Below, one piece after another: positions 10,621 to 21,480 of a DNA stretch of 64,000 nucleotides. A program made the translations under genes and the position numbers. The stretch's first letter is position 1. Each line of letters begins with the position of its first letter. The stretch is from Mesotaenium endlicherianum. Lineage: Eukaryota > Streptophyta > Zygnematophyceae > Zygnematales > Mesotaeniaceae. The stretch spans positions 343,719 to 407,718 of the forward strand of contig WELA01011368.1 of NCBI GenBank assembly GCA_009602735.1, given 5' to 3'. Under the pieces are notes generated by a model, which worked only from the letters and a program-made list of their open reading frames with translations, did not search any database and was not told where the DNA came from.

Positions 10621-13600
10621 TTAGGGAGGTACCCCAGCCGCCCAAAGGTGGAATCGTTTTAACGCCCCTTTGGCATTAGTCAGCTGGTCTTTAAATTCCC
10701 AAGTGTCCCCAGAGGCATCGTAACCCTTCCATAGGATGAGGTACTTCATGACATATTTAGACGATCGACGGACCGAGCGAGCGTTTAAAATCTCATCGAC
10801 CTCATACTCCTCAGGATCGCCGTCCCGGACAGCGGGGACCGGTCCCGGTTGGACAGGTAACCGACCTGTGAACAGTGTATCACCTTTGATGTATGGTTCC
10901 AGGAAGGAGACATTAAAGACCAAGTGACCCTTGTAGTCAGCTGACATGTTTAGTTTGTAAGCATACTGACCGACACGACGCACCACCGAATATGCACCGA
11001 CCCATACAGGGCCAAGACACCAGGGAGGTACAGGTGCTGAGAATGCAGTTTGACTAAATCGCCCTTAGAAAATGTCAGCTCCCGACGGTGTTGATTAGCG
11101 TATTTTTATTGGTTTTCTTGGGCCTTGTGCAGGTTTTGTTGGACTTCTGACAGGGTGTCAGCAAACTCCTGAGTTAACTGGAGGGAGACCGGGTTGTCAA
11201 TCCCTTTAGGGTCAGTTAAAGACTCCCCCAGTACATCTAAAGGAGACTTAGGGACTCTACCGAGGCTGAGTTCAAAAGGAGTCTTGCCCTTGACGTGTGC
11301 ACCGCACTGTTGACCGCAAACTGAATTTGAGGCAACAGGTCATCCCAATTATCTTGTTTTTGGTTAATATATGCTCTCAGCACCTCCTGCAGAACTCGGT
11401 TAGTTCTTTCAGTCTGCCCATCAGTCTGAGGGTGGTTTGCTGTGCTGAGCAGCTGTTTGACTCCCATTAACCCCATTAAAGCTCTCCAGAACTTAGAGGT
11501 GAATTTTGAGTCTCTGTCTGAGATGATATTAGAAGGTAGCCCATGTTGGCATACTACATGGTTGTAAAACTGTCTCGCTGTTTCGAGTGCAGTTACTTTG
11601 ACAGTTGTGGGGATAAAAATGACCATTTTTGTCAGTTTATCCACGACTACCAGTATTGAATCATGCCCATTCGCAGTTCGTGGCAGTATGACCACCCAGT
11701 CCATGGATATAGTTTCCCAGCGTCCAGCTGGGATGGGTAGCGGTTGCAAGAGACCTCCGGGTGGTGTGTGCCGAGACTTATTTCTCTGACACTGGTCACA
11801 GGACTTGACATATTTCAAGACCTCCCGGGGTAACCCCTCCCAATGATAATGTTTTGCCAGTTTGCCAACAGTTTTGGCCTGCCCCAAATGCCCACCCAGT
11901 AAACTGTCATGTGCTTGACTCAATAAAAGGGACCTTATTTCCAAGTTATTAGGAATGACCAGCTTCAGCCTGCCTGAAGTGGTTTCAGTCACCCAGACCC
12001 CTCCCTTAAGCTTATACCCGAGTGCAGTAGCACGACACATACCAGTAGTGGGGCTGGGCTCAAATGTTGGGTCAGAAAGGTAGGCTTTCCTAAGTTGTTC
12101 AAGGAAGGACTTATTCACCTTTATTGAAGTGAGTGCACACAGGACTTTATCTACAGCATGCTGACTAAAGTTCGTTTCTTGCAAGTTAGGTCTTCTAGAG
12201 AGTGCATCAGCGAGATTCAACTTCCCTGGTTTGTAGTCGATCTGGACTTGGAACTGCTCCAGCATCTGGCTCCAGCGGTTCTCCCTCCTCGACAGCTTTG
12301 ACTTCTTCTGAAAGTGGGTCAGAGCTAGATGATCTGTAATCACCTTAAAAGCTTTACCATGTAAGTATGCTCTCCACTGTTTGAGTACATGAATGATAGC
12401 TAGCAGCTCTTTATCATGCACTGAGTAATTAATCTCCGCTGGATTAAATTTCACAGACTCATACAACACAGGATGCCACTCCTGCCGTAACTTACCATCC
12501 TTTGTGGTTTTGTCAGCAGGCTGCAACAAAATAGCACCCATGGCAAAATCAGAGGCATCAGTAACCACCTGCACCGGTTTGCTGGGGTCATACACGGCTA
12601 GCACTGGGGCAGAACAAAGGGCATCTTTAAGGGTCTGGAAGGCAGCCTGCTGCTCTTCCCCCCACACATACCCGATGTCTTTCTTAGTAAGGTCAGTCAG
12701 TTTACTGGCCTTTGTGGAATAATTCTCAATAAATCTCCTATAGTAGTTAGCCAACCCGAGGAAGGATCTAACTTCAGAGACAGACTGTGGTACTGGCCAG
12801 TCCCTTATGGTCTGGATCCACACTGATGCCCTCTTTACTGACAATGTGGCCTAAGAATTCAATACTTTCCTTAAAGAAATCACACTTGCTCATTTTAGCA
12901 TAAAAGTGATTTTTCCGCAGAGTGTCCAGAACTGTTTATAAGTGTTCAGTGCCCTGAGCTTCATCTTTAGAGAAAATTAAAATATCATCCAGGAAAACTT
13001 GCACAAACTTATCCAAATAAGGTCTGAAAATGTCATTCATAGCACCCATGAAAGTAACAGGAGCATTAGTTAGTCCAAATGGCATGACGTTGAACTCATA
13101 GTGTCCATAACGTGTGCGGAAGGCAGTCTTGTGTTCATCCCCCTCAGCAATTCTGATTTGATGACCACCACTCTTGAGATCTATCTTACTGAACACCTTA
13201 GCACCAGACAGACTATCAAGCAAGTCCTCAATTCTGGGTAAAGCATACTTGTTCTTTACTGTAATTCTGTTCAGGGCTCTGTAATCCACACACGTTCGCA
13301 TACTGCCATCCTTTTTCTTAACAAATAGGATGAGTGCGCCGTACGGTGATTTACTGGGAGAAATATAACCATTTTCCTCCAGCTCTGCAATCTGTGTTTT
13401 TAACTCCTCACTCTCCAAATAAGACAAGCCATACGTGCAATGCCAAGGTGGCTGACTACCAGGTAATAAACCAATCCTATGATCTACTTCCCTCTTAGGG
13501 GGTAGTCCTGGAGGCATATTAAACACATCCGTGTACTGAGCAACAGTGTTTGCAGCAGTAGGGTGCTCCGGAGGACTTACCTTTTTCTCAACCACTTCTT

Positions 13601-14312
13601 CAGGTTGAGGAGGTACCTCTCTTAGCAGCAGAAAGAAAATTCGGTCTTCCTTCTGGTTCCAGCTTTTGACGAACTCCATTGCATTCAGCAACTTGCATCC
13701 TTCTGGAAGCCCCTTCTTTTCTTTCATTTGCCATCCACACAGGACAAGAGGAAGAGCACTGGTGGGTGCCAAGTCAGTCTGCCCATCACTGGCTCCTCTC
13801 ACTTTAACTGTACCTCTGCTCCAACACACTTCAGCTTGATGTCTATTAAGCCAGGACCTGCCTAGCACGAGATCATAAAAGCCAGTGTTGAGTACCTCAA
13901 ATGTAAGCGTTTCAGTTAGAACTGCAATGCCAGAACCTAACTGGACCTCAATAGGCTTGGTTATAACTCCTCCCGGGATACTTGAGGCATCTCCAAGGAA
14001 TATTTTTCTATTCCCTTGGGTGACAGTAGGCAGCCTTAGCCGCTTAACTAAGTCCTTGTGGATAAAAGTATGTGACGCCCCTCCGTCAACAAATGCCCTC
14101 ACCTTCCTACCTGCAATCATGCAATGCAGTAGGATAGGGGGGACTGTCTTTTCCTGACTTTCGCATTGTTCTCCTGACGTAGCAAAGAAATGTTGGACAT
14201 CAGGTGGAACAAGAGCATCCAGAGTGTGCACTCTCTGGACGTCTATATTGCTGATGGTCTCCTTTATCTGGTTGTCAGGCATGCATAGTGAATCCAGTTC
14301 AGCAGGACCCAT
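10621..14312 (-). pseudogene. Pol region of chromovirus C
   Basis: Shows protease ([12 protein letters not shown]), RT ([33 protein letters not shown]), RNase H ([14 protein letters not shown]), integrase ([35 protein letters not shown]) and a C-terminal chromodomain (YEVDEILNARS, LILWKGYDASGDTWE) in canonical Ty3/Gypsy order. The frame is interrupted, with roughly two or three breaks, so it is listed as a fossil. Confidence 0.9.
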
Positions 14313-14380
14313 AATACCTGCTACGAGGGCAGCTAGTGACGACTCACTATCTCTAGCATCCTCACAGTCAGTAGACTGGA

Positions 14381-15859
14381 TTACTGACTGTTGCTGTCTT
14401 TTAAAGGCTGGTCTTTTCTCTCGACCTTAGGCAGGTGCTTGACCGGACACTGTTCTCTGTAGTGGCCTTTCTGCTGACAATGGTAGCAAGTAGATTTTGC
14501 TGAGGCTGGTCTCGGCTTAGTCCTACCACCACCCCTTCCATAGCCACCTCGAGAGGGACCACCTCTACCTCTAAACTGAATAGCATTGTACTCATACTCA
14601 TGTTCATCACTCTGATTATCCTCAGCCTGGTCTCCTTCAATTGCATTGTAGGAACCGTGGGGCTTTTTGACAATCTTAGACACCAAAGCGTTACTCTGGC
14701 GCTTGTGATTGAACTGCTGCTGATCCCAGGCGTCAGCATCCTGGATCAAGTCAGCCAGTTTCTCATACTTTTTCTCAGCAAAATGACCAGAGACCTCGGA
14801 TTTCAAGCCATACCTGAAGTATGCTATCCTATACCGTTCTGGCAAATCTGGCTGCTTCATCATGTTCTCCTGGAACTTCTGAGCAAACTCAGCAACTGAA
14901 GTGGTCTGCTTCAGTGTCAGGGAGATCATCGCATAGATAGCTTTCTCCTGCTGGTTGATGACATCAAACTTCTCATGCAACTTCTCGACAAACTCTACCC
15001 ACGTAGGGTCACCGAGTTGCCAAGCCTTACGCTCTCCTTTCCAGTAAAGCCACCAGTCTGCGGCACTGCCTTTCAGTAGCGCACCGGTGTGCCTGACCTT
15101 CTCGTAATCTTGCAGTTCTGGGTAGTTCTCCAGCCACTGCTCAACATCCGCGAGAAACTTGATCAGGTAATATTTTCTGTTTCCCTCAGGATCATATTCC
15201 TGGGGAGGTTTCGGCTTGGGCTTACTAGGCCCTCGGCCACCACCACTAGTGGTGTGAGACCCCAGTTGGTCTCTGTCCCGCAGTAGCGACATTATGATTC
15301 TTTTGTTCTCCTGCTGGGACTGATACATGGTCGCCATTTGTGACTGCATCTGAACGAACAACGCTCCTAAGTCTACACTCTGGGGTGGTAGATTAGCAAA
15401 TGCAGCAGCAGCATTGGCATCTACTCGCTGAGTAGTGACCTCAACAGTCCCTCTCGCTCCTGCAGCAGCAATTCCTGCCGCATTCAGCCGGTCACGTATT
15501 TGACCTAGGGGTACATTGAGTTGTACAGCAGGAGGTGGGTTCAGAACATTGGCCCTTGATGCCATAAGTTCTTCAACAGTGCGCTCGTCAGCTGGCTGTC
15601 CTTCCCTCCTTTGTATATCTTCAGCGGCCTTTGCTACTTGTTCAGCTTCTAATCTGGCTCTCTCCGCCTCAGCTTGCTGTGCTGCGACTGCGGCAATAGC
15701 AGCTGACTCATGTGCAACCTCTCTAGCTGCAGTATCTGCTACTGCTTCAGAATAGGTACGGGTTCCCGCTACATGGCTTTCCGCCTGGTTTTCGACATTC
15801 TCGTTATCCTGGTTCTCCATGTCTCGGGAGTTGCTAGTTTGGGACCTTGTCCTTACCAT
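14381..15859 (-). CDS. Gag of chromovirus C
   Basis: A 492-residue frame that looks whole, starting at the ATG at 15859 ([17 protein letters not shown]). The first 130 residues are Ala/Glu-rich and probably coiled coil. The central part carries the Ty3-type capsid pattern ([38 protein letters not shown]). It is followed by an RGG-rich stretch ([17 protein letters not shown]) and a single CCHC zinc knuckle ([14 protein letters not shown]). Arg/Gly repeats plus the knuckle indicate RNA binding. The orthologous region in copy D is at 27594-29050. Confidence 0.9.
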   Translation of the reverse strand: MVRTRSQTSNSRDMENQDNENVENQAESHVAGTRTYSEAVADTAAREVAHESAAIAAVAAQQAEAERARLEAEQVAKAAEDIQRREGQPADERTVEELMASRANVLNPPPAVQLNVPLGQIRDRLNAAGIAAAGARGTVEVTTQRVDANAAAAFANLPPQSVDLGALFVQMQSQMATMYQSQQENKRIIMSLLRDRDQLGSHTTSGGGRGPSKPKPKPPQEYDPEGNRKYYLIKFLADVEQWLENYPELQDYEKVRHTGALLKGSAADWWLYWKGERKAWQLGDPTWVEFVEKLHEKFDVINQQEKAIYAMISLTLKQTTSVAEFAQKFQENMMKQPDLPERYRIAYFRYGLKSEVSGHFAEKKYEKLADLIQDADAWDQQQFNHKRQSNALVSKIVKKPHGSYNAIEGDQAEDNQSDEHEYEYNAIQFRGRGGPSRGGYGRGGGRTKPRPASAKSTCYHCQQKGHYREQCPVKHLPKVERKDQPLKDSNSQ

Positions 15860-15880
15860 ACAAAGAAGACTGTGACAACT

Positions 15881-15892
15881 GCTCCGATACCA
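15881..15892 (-). other. Primer binding site of element C
   Basis: Minus-strand TGGTATCGGAGC one base from the LTR end. It is the same initiator tRNA-Met type primer site as in family 1 and in the TRIM at 37061. Confidence 0.85.
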
Positions 15893-15893
15893 C

Positions 15894-16633
15894 TGAAATG
15901 AATCGTCTTACCAAATAAGCAATTAACAATTAATAAAGAGCGATTAACAATTAATAAAGATCTTTATATCAGCAAGTAATCTCTGTGGTATTTTCCGTTA
16001 ACTGGTTAAACGGCAAAGGACAACACACTAGCAGTGGACATTACTCGTAAGTCAAATGCAAGTAAACTAGCATTTGTAATGCAAATCAGTAAACTCATGC
16101 ATAAGCAAGGTTAGAAGACAGTGCGTATCAATGGCTTCTCGCCTTGGATTCAGATGTCTCTCAGTAAGCTGTACAAGAGAGTTGGCCTCGTCTCTGAATG
16201 CCGAACTCGAGAGCAGTGCCTAGCATATGTACATGAAATGAGTTTACTGTTCAACGGTCAGTGCGATCTCACCGCCTACCGGGGAGTTAACCACGTTGGT
16301 AGGACCTCGGTTAACCAAATCCACCGCCATCTCCCATCACCCCGAATAGCCATCCATCATAGGGATGTCAACTGGCCATTCATCTAGCATATCGTACTTA
16401 GATGCATATCAAGGCAGTTCGCTGCTACCGAGTACGGATGTCAACTGGCTGTCAAAGAATGTGTCAGCAAGCTGACTTAAGTTGACTTAAGCCTGCTGCT
16501 TCCGGCTGAGTCCTTAAACTGATATTATATAAAATCCAGCAGACTCAATACTACATAAAGTTCAGCAGGCTGAACTTATTTAACTATTATCTTCAAATGA
16601 ATATTATATCAACTAATATACTGATTCATTACA
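15894..16633 (-). repeat. 5' LTR of element C
   Basis: A 740-bp LTR with ends TGTAATGAATC and GATTCATTTCA. It is homologous to the solo LTR at 17293-18009 and to both LTRs of D. Confidence 0.92.
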
Positions 16634-17292
16634 CCAGGCTTCCTTCTTCCAGCTCCCTCAAGGCAGGGTGAGATGCAACCCTGGCTTTTGCTCAATCAAA
16701 GTACTACTGATCCTCAGGGCTAGCATGGAGCATAAGGGAATGCCCCTCCCCCCAAATGCTCCTGTGTTTAAGCCTGGCCTAAGGATCTCAGCACTGTAGC
16801 CCAAGTACAAGGTGTCAGTCACAAAGGGAGCCCAATGGTTAGGGCTGTTGAGTAATCTGGCCCACCAGCTAGCTGACTTCCAGAGCGGAATGACTAAGGT
16901 ATACTCTGCCTTACACCTCAAAGTGTGCTGTATCACTTCATAGGTGAGCTGGGGAGGAGGGAAGCAGAAATTCACCTCTTCTGACCAACTTTTCGTATAT
17001 GCATTCAAAGCTTCAGCTGAGGGATAAAGCCATCTAGTGTTGAACTTACCGACCTGGTTGTTATGCGGAGAAGCAAACCTATCTACAGTGTGAGGACCCC
17101 ACCTGTGTTGGAGTGTCTCAAATGAGGGCTTGGCTAAAGCAAAGTCATCTATATCTAAGGCCTGTGACTAACTCAGAATTGATTTATCTAGGCAACATTC
17201 TATGCACTCAATCTGTACGGCAATGTGATGAGCAAGAGTAAGAGAAACGAGCTCACTGCAAGTGGCAGCCACCTGTGGACTCCTGGAGCCTC

Positions 17293-18009
17293 TGTAATGA
17301 ATCAGTATATTGGTAGATATAATATTCATTTAAATATAATAGTTAATTACGTTCAGCCTGCTGAACTTTATGTAGTTTTGAGTCTGCTGGACTTCATACA
17401 AATATCAGTTTAAGGACTCAACCGGAAGCTGCAGGCTGAAGTCAGCTTAAGTCAGCTTGCTGGCATATTCTTTGACAACCAATTGACTTCCGTACTCAGT
17501 AGCAGCGAACTGCCTCAATATACATCTAAGTGTGGTATGCTAGAGGAATGGCCGATGACATCCCTATGATGGATGGGGATTCGGGATGATGGGAGATGGC
17601 GGTGGATTTGGTTATCCAAGGTCCTACCAACGTGGTTAACTCCCGGGTAGGCGGTGCCATTGCACTGGCCGTTGAAGAGTAACTCATTCCACGTACATAT
17701 GCTAGGCATTGCTCTCGAGTTCGGCATTCGGAAACGAGGCCAACTCTCTTGTACAGCTTGCTGAGAGAGATCTGAATCTAAGGCGAGAAGCCATTGATAC
17801 GCACTGTCTTCTAACCTTGCTTATGTATGAGTTTACTGATTGCATTACTAATGTTAGTTACTTGCATTTGACTTGCGAAGTGTTGTCTACTGCTATTGTG
17901 TTGTCCTTCGCTGTTTAATCTCTTTGTAGCAAATACCATAAAGATTACTTGCTGATTTAAAGATCTTCATATATTGTTAATCGTCTATTTGATAAGACGA
18001 TTCATTTCG
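17293..18009 (+). repeat. Solo LTR of chromovirus family 2 with target-site duplication
   Basis: A 717-bp LTR in plus orientation, flanked by perfect 5-bp direct repeats GCCTC (17288-17292 and 18010-18014). No internal sequence or second LTR is attached, so it is the usual remnant of LTR-LTR recombination. It lies inside the DIRS-like fragment, whose coding sequence resumes on either side. Confidence 0.92.
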
Positions 18010-19414
18010 GCCTCCTATCTTGAGGACCTCGTATAGCGTCTAGCTGTATGTTCTTATCAAAACCTGGGAGCTTGTAGCAAGGTGAGCAATTGTTGATGAA
18101 GCTGCTAATAGCCCCTGATCTGTGCTGGGAGGCTGGGATAAGATTCGTGTGTTGGCTCACAGGACCCTGTAAGCTCCCATTGCCTGGCACCACCCAAGTG
18201 TGTGAAGCATGCTGCCCAGCTACCTTTAAAGAAGAGTATCTGTAGCAAGAAGTCAGGGGAAAGCATAGTTCTTAGGGGAGCTCCATTGAACTTGTCAAAG
18301 CAATTTTCCCAAAATGTAATCTCTTCTAACACTTGAGGCACCAAGGGTACTTTAGATGACCAATCTTGCCTCCCTGCCATGGATTCAAATAGAGCCCTAG
18401 AGAACAGTTCAGTCACTGCTCCAAATGCTACCTTCATTGACACTATCTGACCTGCTACAGATGCTATTTTCTTGACCTTAACCCATCTATTAGTTACGAC
18501 AGCATACTTGAGCTGACTTAGACTGGTAAGGAGCTTTTCTTTTTTGTGTTTATCTATGTGGAGGTACATGTCTCTAGATTTAATTATCACCTTTAAGAAC
18601 TGTAGGCACTGTTTTCTCTAACACAGCTTTCTGTGTGTTTTCTATAAGGCCTGCCTCTTGGTAATCCTGTAGAACAAGGGCCTGATGTGAACTGTGTAAG
18701 TCCTGAGATTGCAGCACACCAGGAAGTCATCTATGTATGATAGGATTCTAATGCCTTGACTCCTACATTTCCTGACTAATTCTTTGAGGATTCTGATGAA
18801 GACATGTGGGGCTGTGGATAAGCCAAAAGGCAAGGAACAAATGGCATATGTGATGTCTTGTAATTTGAAGGCTAGATAAGTCTGAAAGTCTTTGTGGATA
18901 GGAATGCGATGGTAACCTGACTTGAAATCTATTGAAAACATATAATCTTCTTTCTCTAGGATATTTGGAAGTTTGCTAAGGCCTTCGTATTAGAATTTGG
19001 TTGAGGCTAAGCAGGCATTGACTAATCTTAAGTCTAAGACAAGTCTGGGCATCTTTCCTTCTACTACGTGTAGAGGGCTGATACAGTGGGGTCTTTGAGG
19101 CTCTTCCCACACTCTGGCTGCCCAGTGAGCACTAGCTCTTGGATAGCATCTCTTGTGAACTGCAAATGCCTCTGTACTGTATTGTGGTTGTCTTTAGCAA
19201 AGAAGTCAGGAGGAGCAATTTTCCATTGTAGCCTGCAACCCCTAGCTATGACTGATATGCAAATGAACACGTACTCTAGGTTTTCCACCATCCTAGTCTC
19301 TTAGTCACATGAGTAGCTAAGCTCGAACTTTCTTGGGTAGAGCTGATATTAGGATAGATGACCTCCTCCTTCCTGCCTTGTAGCACCATGAGTTTGTCTG
19401 TGCAATCCAAATCT

Positions 19415-19452
19415 GTATAACAGCATAATAGACAAACCAGTATATACTCCTT
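19415..19452. repeat. 38-bp segment shared with 26601-26638
   Basis: GTATAA(C/T)AGCATAATAGACA followed by (A/G)ACCAGTATATACTCCTT occurs at both sites in the same orientation with two differences by eye. It links the two DIRS-like remnants and may be part of that family's non-coding or terminal sequence. Confidence 0.75.
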
Positions 19453-19500
19453 GTCATGATTTATTGAGTCGAGGTTGCCGCACGAAACCGAGCTCCACAT

Positions 19501-19770
19501 GTGTGAACCATCAACCTAGGAAGGCCGACTTTTGCATAGACTTTACGCATCCATATGTTGACCTTTTCTCAATTTTCAAGTCACCAAAGTGTAGCGCGTC
19601 AAGTCACCTTCCGAATGGCACCGGATTCACGTCATTCGGTCACGTATCGCGCAAGATATGAGCGATCTAGTCCGCGCCACCTACCGGCCCCCAGCGGATC
19701 CTCACCAAAGGGCAATTTGTGTTTCAATGTGCACATTCTTGCCTATTCGTGACCCCCTAGAACCCCTAGC
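19501..19770. other. Unassigned 270 bp between DIRS-like fragment and element B
   Basis: No gene or recognised repeat is seen. It ends at the outer edge of the element B 5' LTR. Confidence 0.4.
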
Positions 19771-20265
19771 TCTGAGTTATTATACATTAGTTTGCATATA
19801 TTTTAATGTTTTCAAATATATTTGGAGTAGTATTGTGTGGAGTCAAGTGTGAATAGGTACTCTAGTAACTTGGTTCATGTCCTTTGAACCTTCCAAGGCA
19901 TTTTGGAAGTTAGAGGAAAGACCTAGAAGAACTCCATGTGGCAAAAGTCAAATGTGCCATTTTTAGGTCAAAAGGACATGTGTACATTATTCTAGAAAGA
20001 GGTGGCAAGTTTTGGGATGTGTTGGGTGCCAACACATCAACATACACCTTCCTAGAAATTACTTATGTAGCAAGTATATAAACAAGAGCTAGAACATAGA
20101 AAGACAGGGGAGAATCACTCTTGTACTTGCCAAAATCCAGAAATATATTAACTTTCAAGAAGCCATCTCTCTTTCAAGAAGCTACCACTTGTGTTCAAAG
20201 ATCCTTGTCTTGAATAGATAAAGTATTCTGTTTTACTAAGTACTTTATCTATCTGTTTCTCTACA
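19771..20265 (+). repeat. 5' LTR of element B
   Basis: Matches 25874-26344 and 3311-3813. It ends in CTACA immediately before the primer binding site. Confidence 0.9.
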
Positions 20266-20266
20266 G

Positions 20267-20278
20267 TTTTATCGGAGC
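20267..20278 (+). other. Primer binding site of element B
   Basis: Lies one base inside the LTR and contains ATCGGAGC, matching the tRNA-Met type site used by the related copies. Confidence 0.7.
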
Positions 20279-20302
20279 TAGGCAGTTTGGTAGCACAAGA
20301 AG

Positions 20303-21480
20303 ATGGCCGATCCTCAAGACCAACAACAAGCTTTTGAAGGAAGCCCTTCCTCTCCAAGACACCCTCCTCCAGCGCCGATGGGAGAGCCCACTCAAGAAAA
20401 TCTGCAACAACAAGAAGCACCACAAGGAGGAGCACCGTCAAATCCCGTGGCAGCCGCTATAGCAAAGTTGACCCCACCACAAGGAGTTCCCGCAAATGAG
20501 TGGGCAGCCTTCCTAATGACCGTCCACAACCAAGTGGGCTTGGCCACCTATGAAGCAACCGTGCAAGCGTCAAGAGAAGCTATGGCTGCCATGGTTGCCC
20601 CTATTGCGAGCAATGCTCAAAATCCAGCCCCGGCTCAAGCGCCTCCACAAGAGCCAACGAGAGCAAGGAAACTCATCAAGCCCGGCAAACCCGACACTTT
20701 CAACCCCGGGAAAGGTGCCAACCTGAATTTATGGCTCTACCAAGTGGAGACGTACCTCGCATTCCTTGAAGTACCCGAGGAGGACTACGTTCCCTTTGCC
20801 GTTACCTTACTTAGAGGAGCAGCAACATCATGGTGGCGTAACTATCAAGCGGCTATATATCAAGCTATGGCGCACCCCATGCTCGGCCAAGAGCCCCCAC
20901 CATCATATGCAAGATGGGCAGATTTTCGTGAGGCCCTCAAGAAGCAATTCATGCCCATCAATGTGGAGAAGATTGCTCGAGGAAAGCTCCACCATCCCAA
21001 GCAAACGACGTCCGTTCAAGAGTATACATCCAGATTTCACGCCCTTACTCTTGAGATCCCCAACATGTCTCTCGAGGAGAAGATTGACCGCTACATCTTT
21101 GGCCTCAAACCCAAAGTGGCAAAGGAAGTGGAATTACGCGACTTGACGGACTTCTCAAAGATCATTGAAGTGGCTCAAAAGGTGGATACCTTGGATTTCA
21201 AGCACTCCGTGCCTTCATCTTCACGGGTACCGACGACGCGGGTGTACGCAGCTCCTTCCACATCCGAATCTGGACCCACACCCATGGAAATCGGAGTTAT
21301 TAAAAGAACCCCGCGGTTGCCCGGAAGAGTGGAAGACCCTCCAATGACACTTATGATGCAAGAAACCAGCAAGGAGTGAAAGCAAGACTCTCCCCGGCTG
21401 AAAAAGAAGCTCTCATGACGGCTGGACTATGCTTCTATTGCAAGGAAAAGGGCCATCGTGCACTTTCATGCCCCAAAAAG
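20303..21480 (+). pseudogene. Gag region of chromovirus B
   Basis: It opens at ATG 20303 with MADPQDQQQAFEGSPSS, as in copy A, and runs through a capsid-like region (LLRGAATSWWRNYQAA, TSVQEYTSRFHALTLE) to a CCHC knuckle coded near 21430-21470. The frame shows about one break and is treated as a fossil. The N-terminal part carries one fewer PxSMGEP/NLQQQEAP module than copy A, a length polymorphism between the two copies. Confidence 0.85.

Larger units (their letters stand above)
9557..16633 (-). mobile_element. Ty3/Gypsy chromovirus, family 2, copy C (fossil, 3' part absent)
   Basis: Minus-strand LTR retrotransposon with 5' LTR (15894-16633), PBS (15881-15892), gag (14381-15859), pol (10621-14312) and part of a downstream extra coding region (9557-10306). 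Its 3' LTR is not present, because the element ends where element A begins. It is the same family as element D (26843-35724) and the solo LTR at 17293. The gag frame looks whole and pol shows roughly two or three breaks. The 5' LTR sits inside a DIRS-like element. Confidence 0.92.
16634..19500 (-). mobile_element. DIRS-like retrotransposon fragment 1 (fossil), split by a solo LTR
   Basis: On the minus strand, reading from about 19500 leftwards, there is an N-terminal pol part (PPDFFAKDNHNTVQRHLQF near 19200) and a reverse transcriptase with DFKSGYHRIPIHKDFQ, LPFGLSTAPHVF and YIDDFL (about 18726-18941). RNase H-like sequence follows (KIASVAGQIVSMKVAFG, 18105-18590). It resumes beyond the inserted LTR at 16658-17008 with a tail typical of DIRS-type polyproteins. 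The RT motifs are those of DIRS elements, not of Ty3/Gypsy. No tyrosine recombinase was found. It carries several breaks and its outer ends are not defined; element C sits at its left side. Confidence 0.75.
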
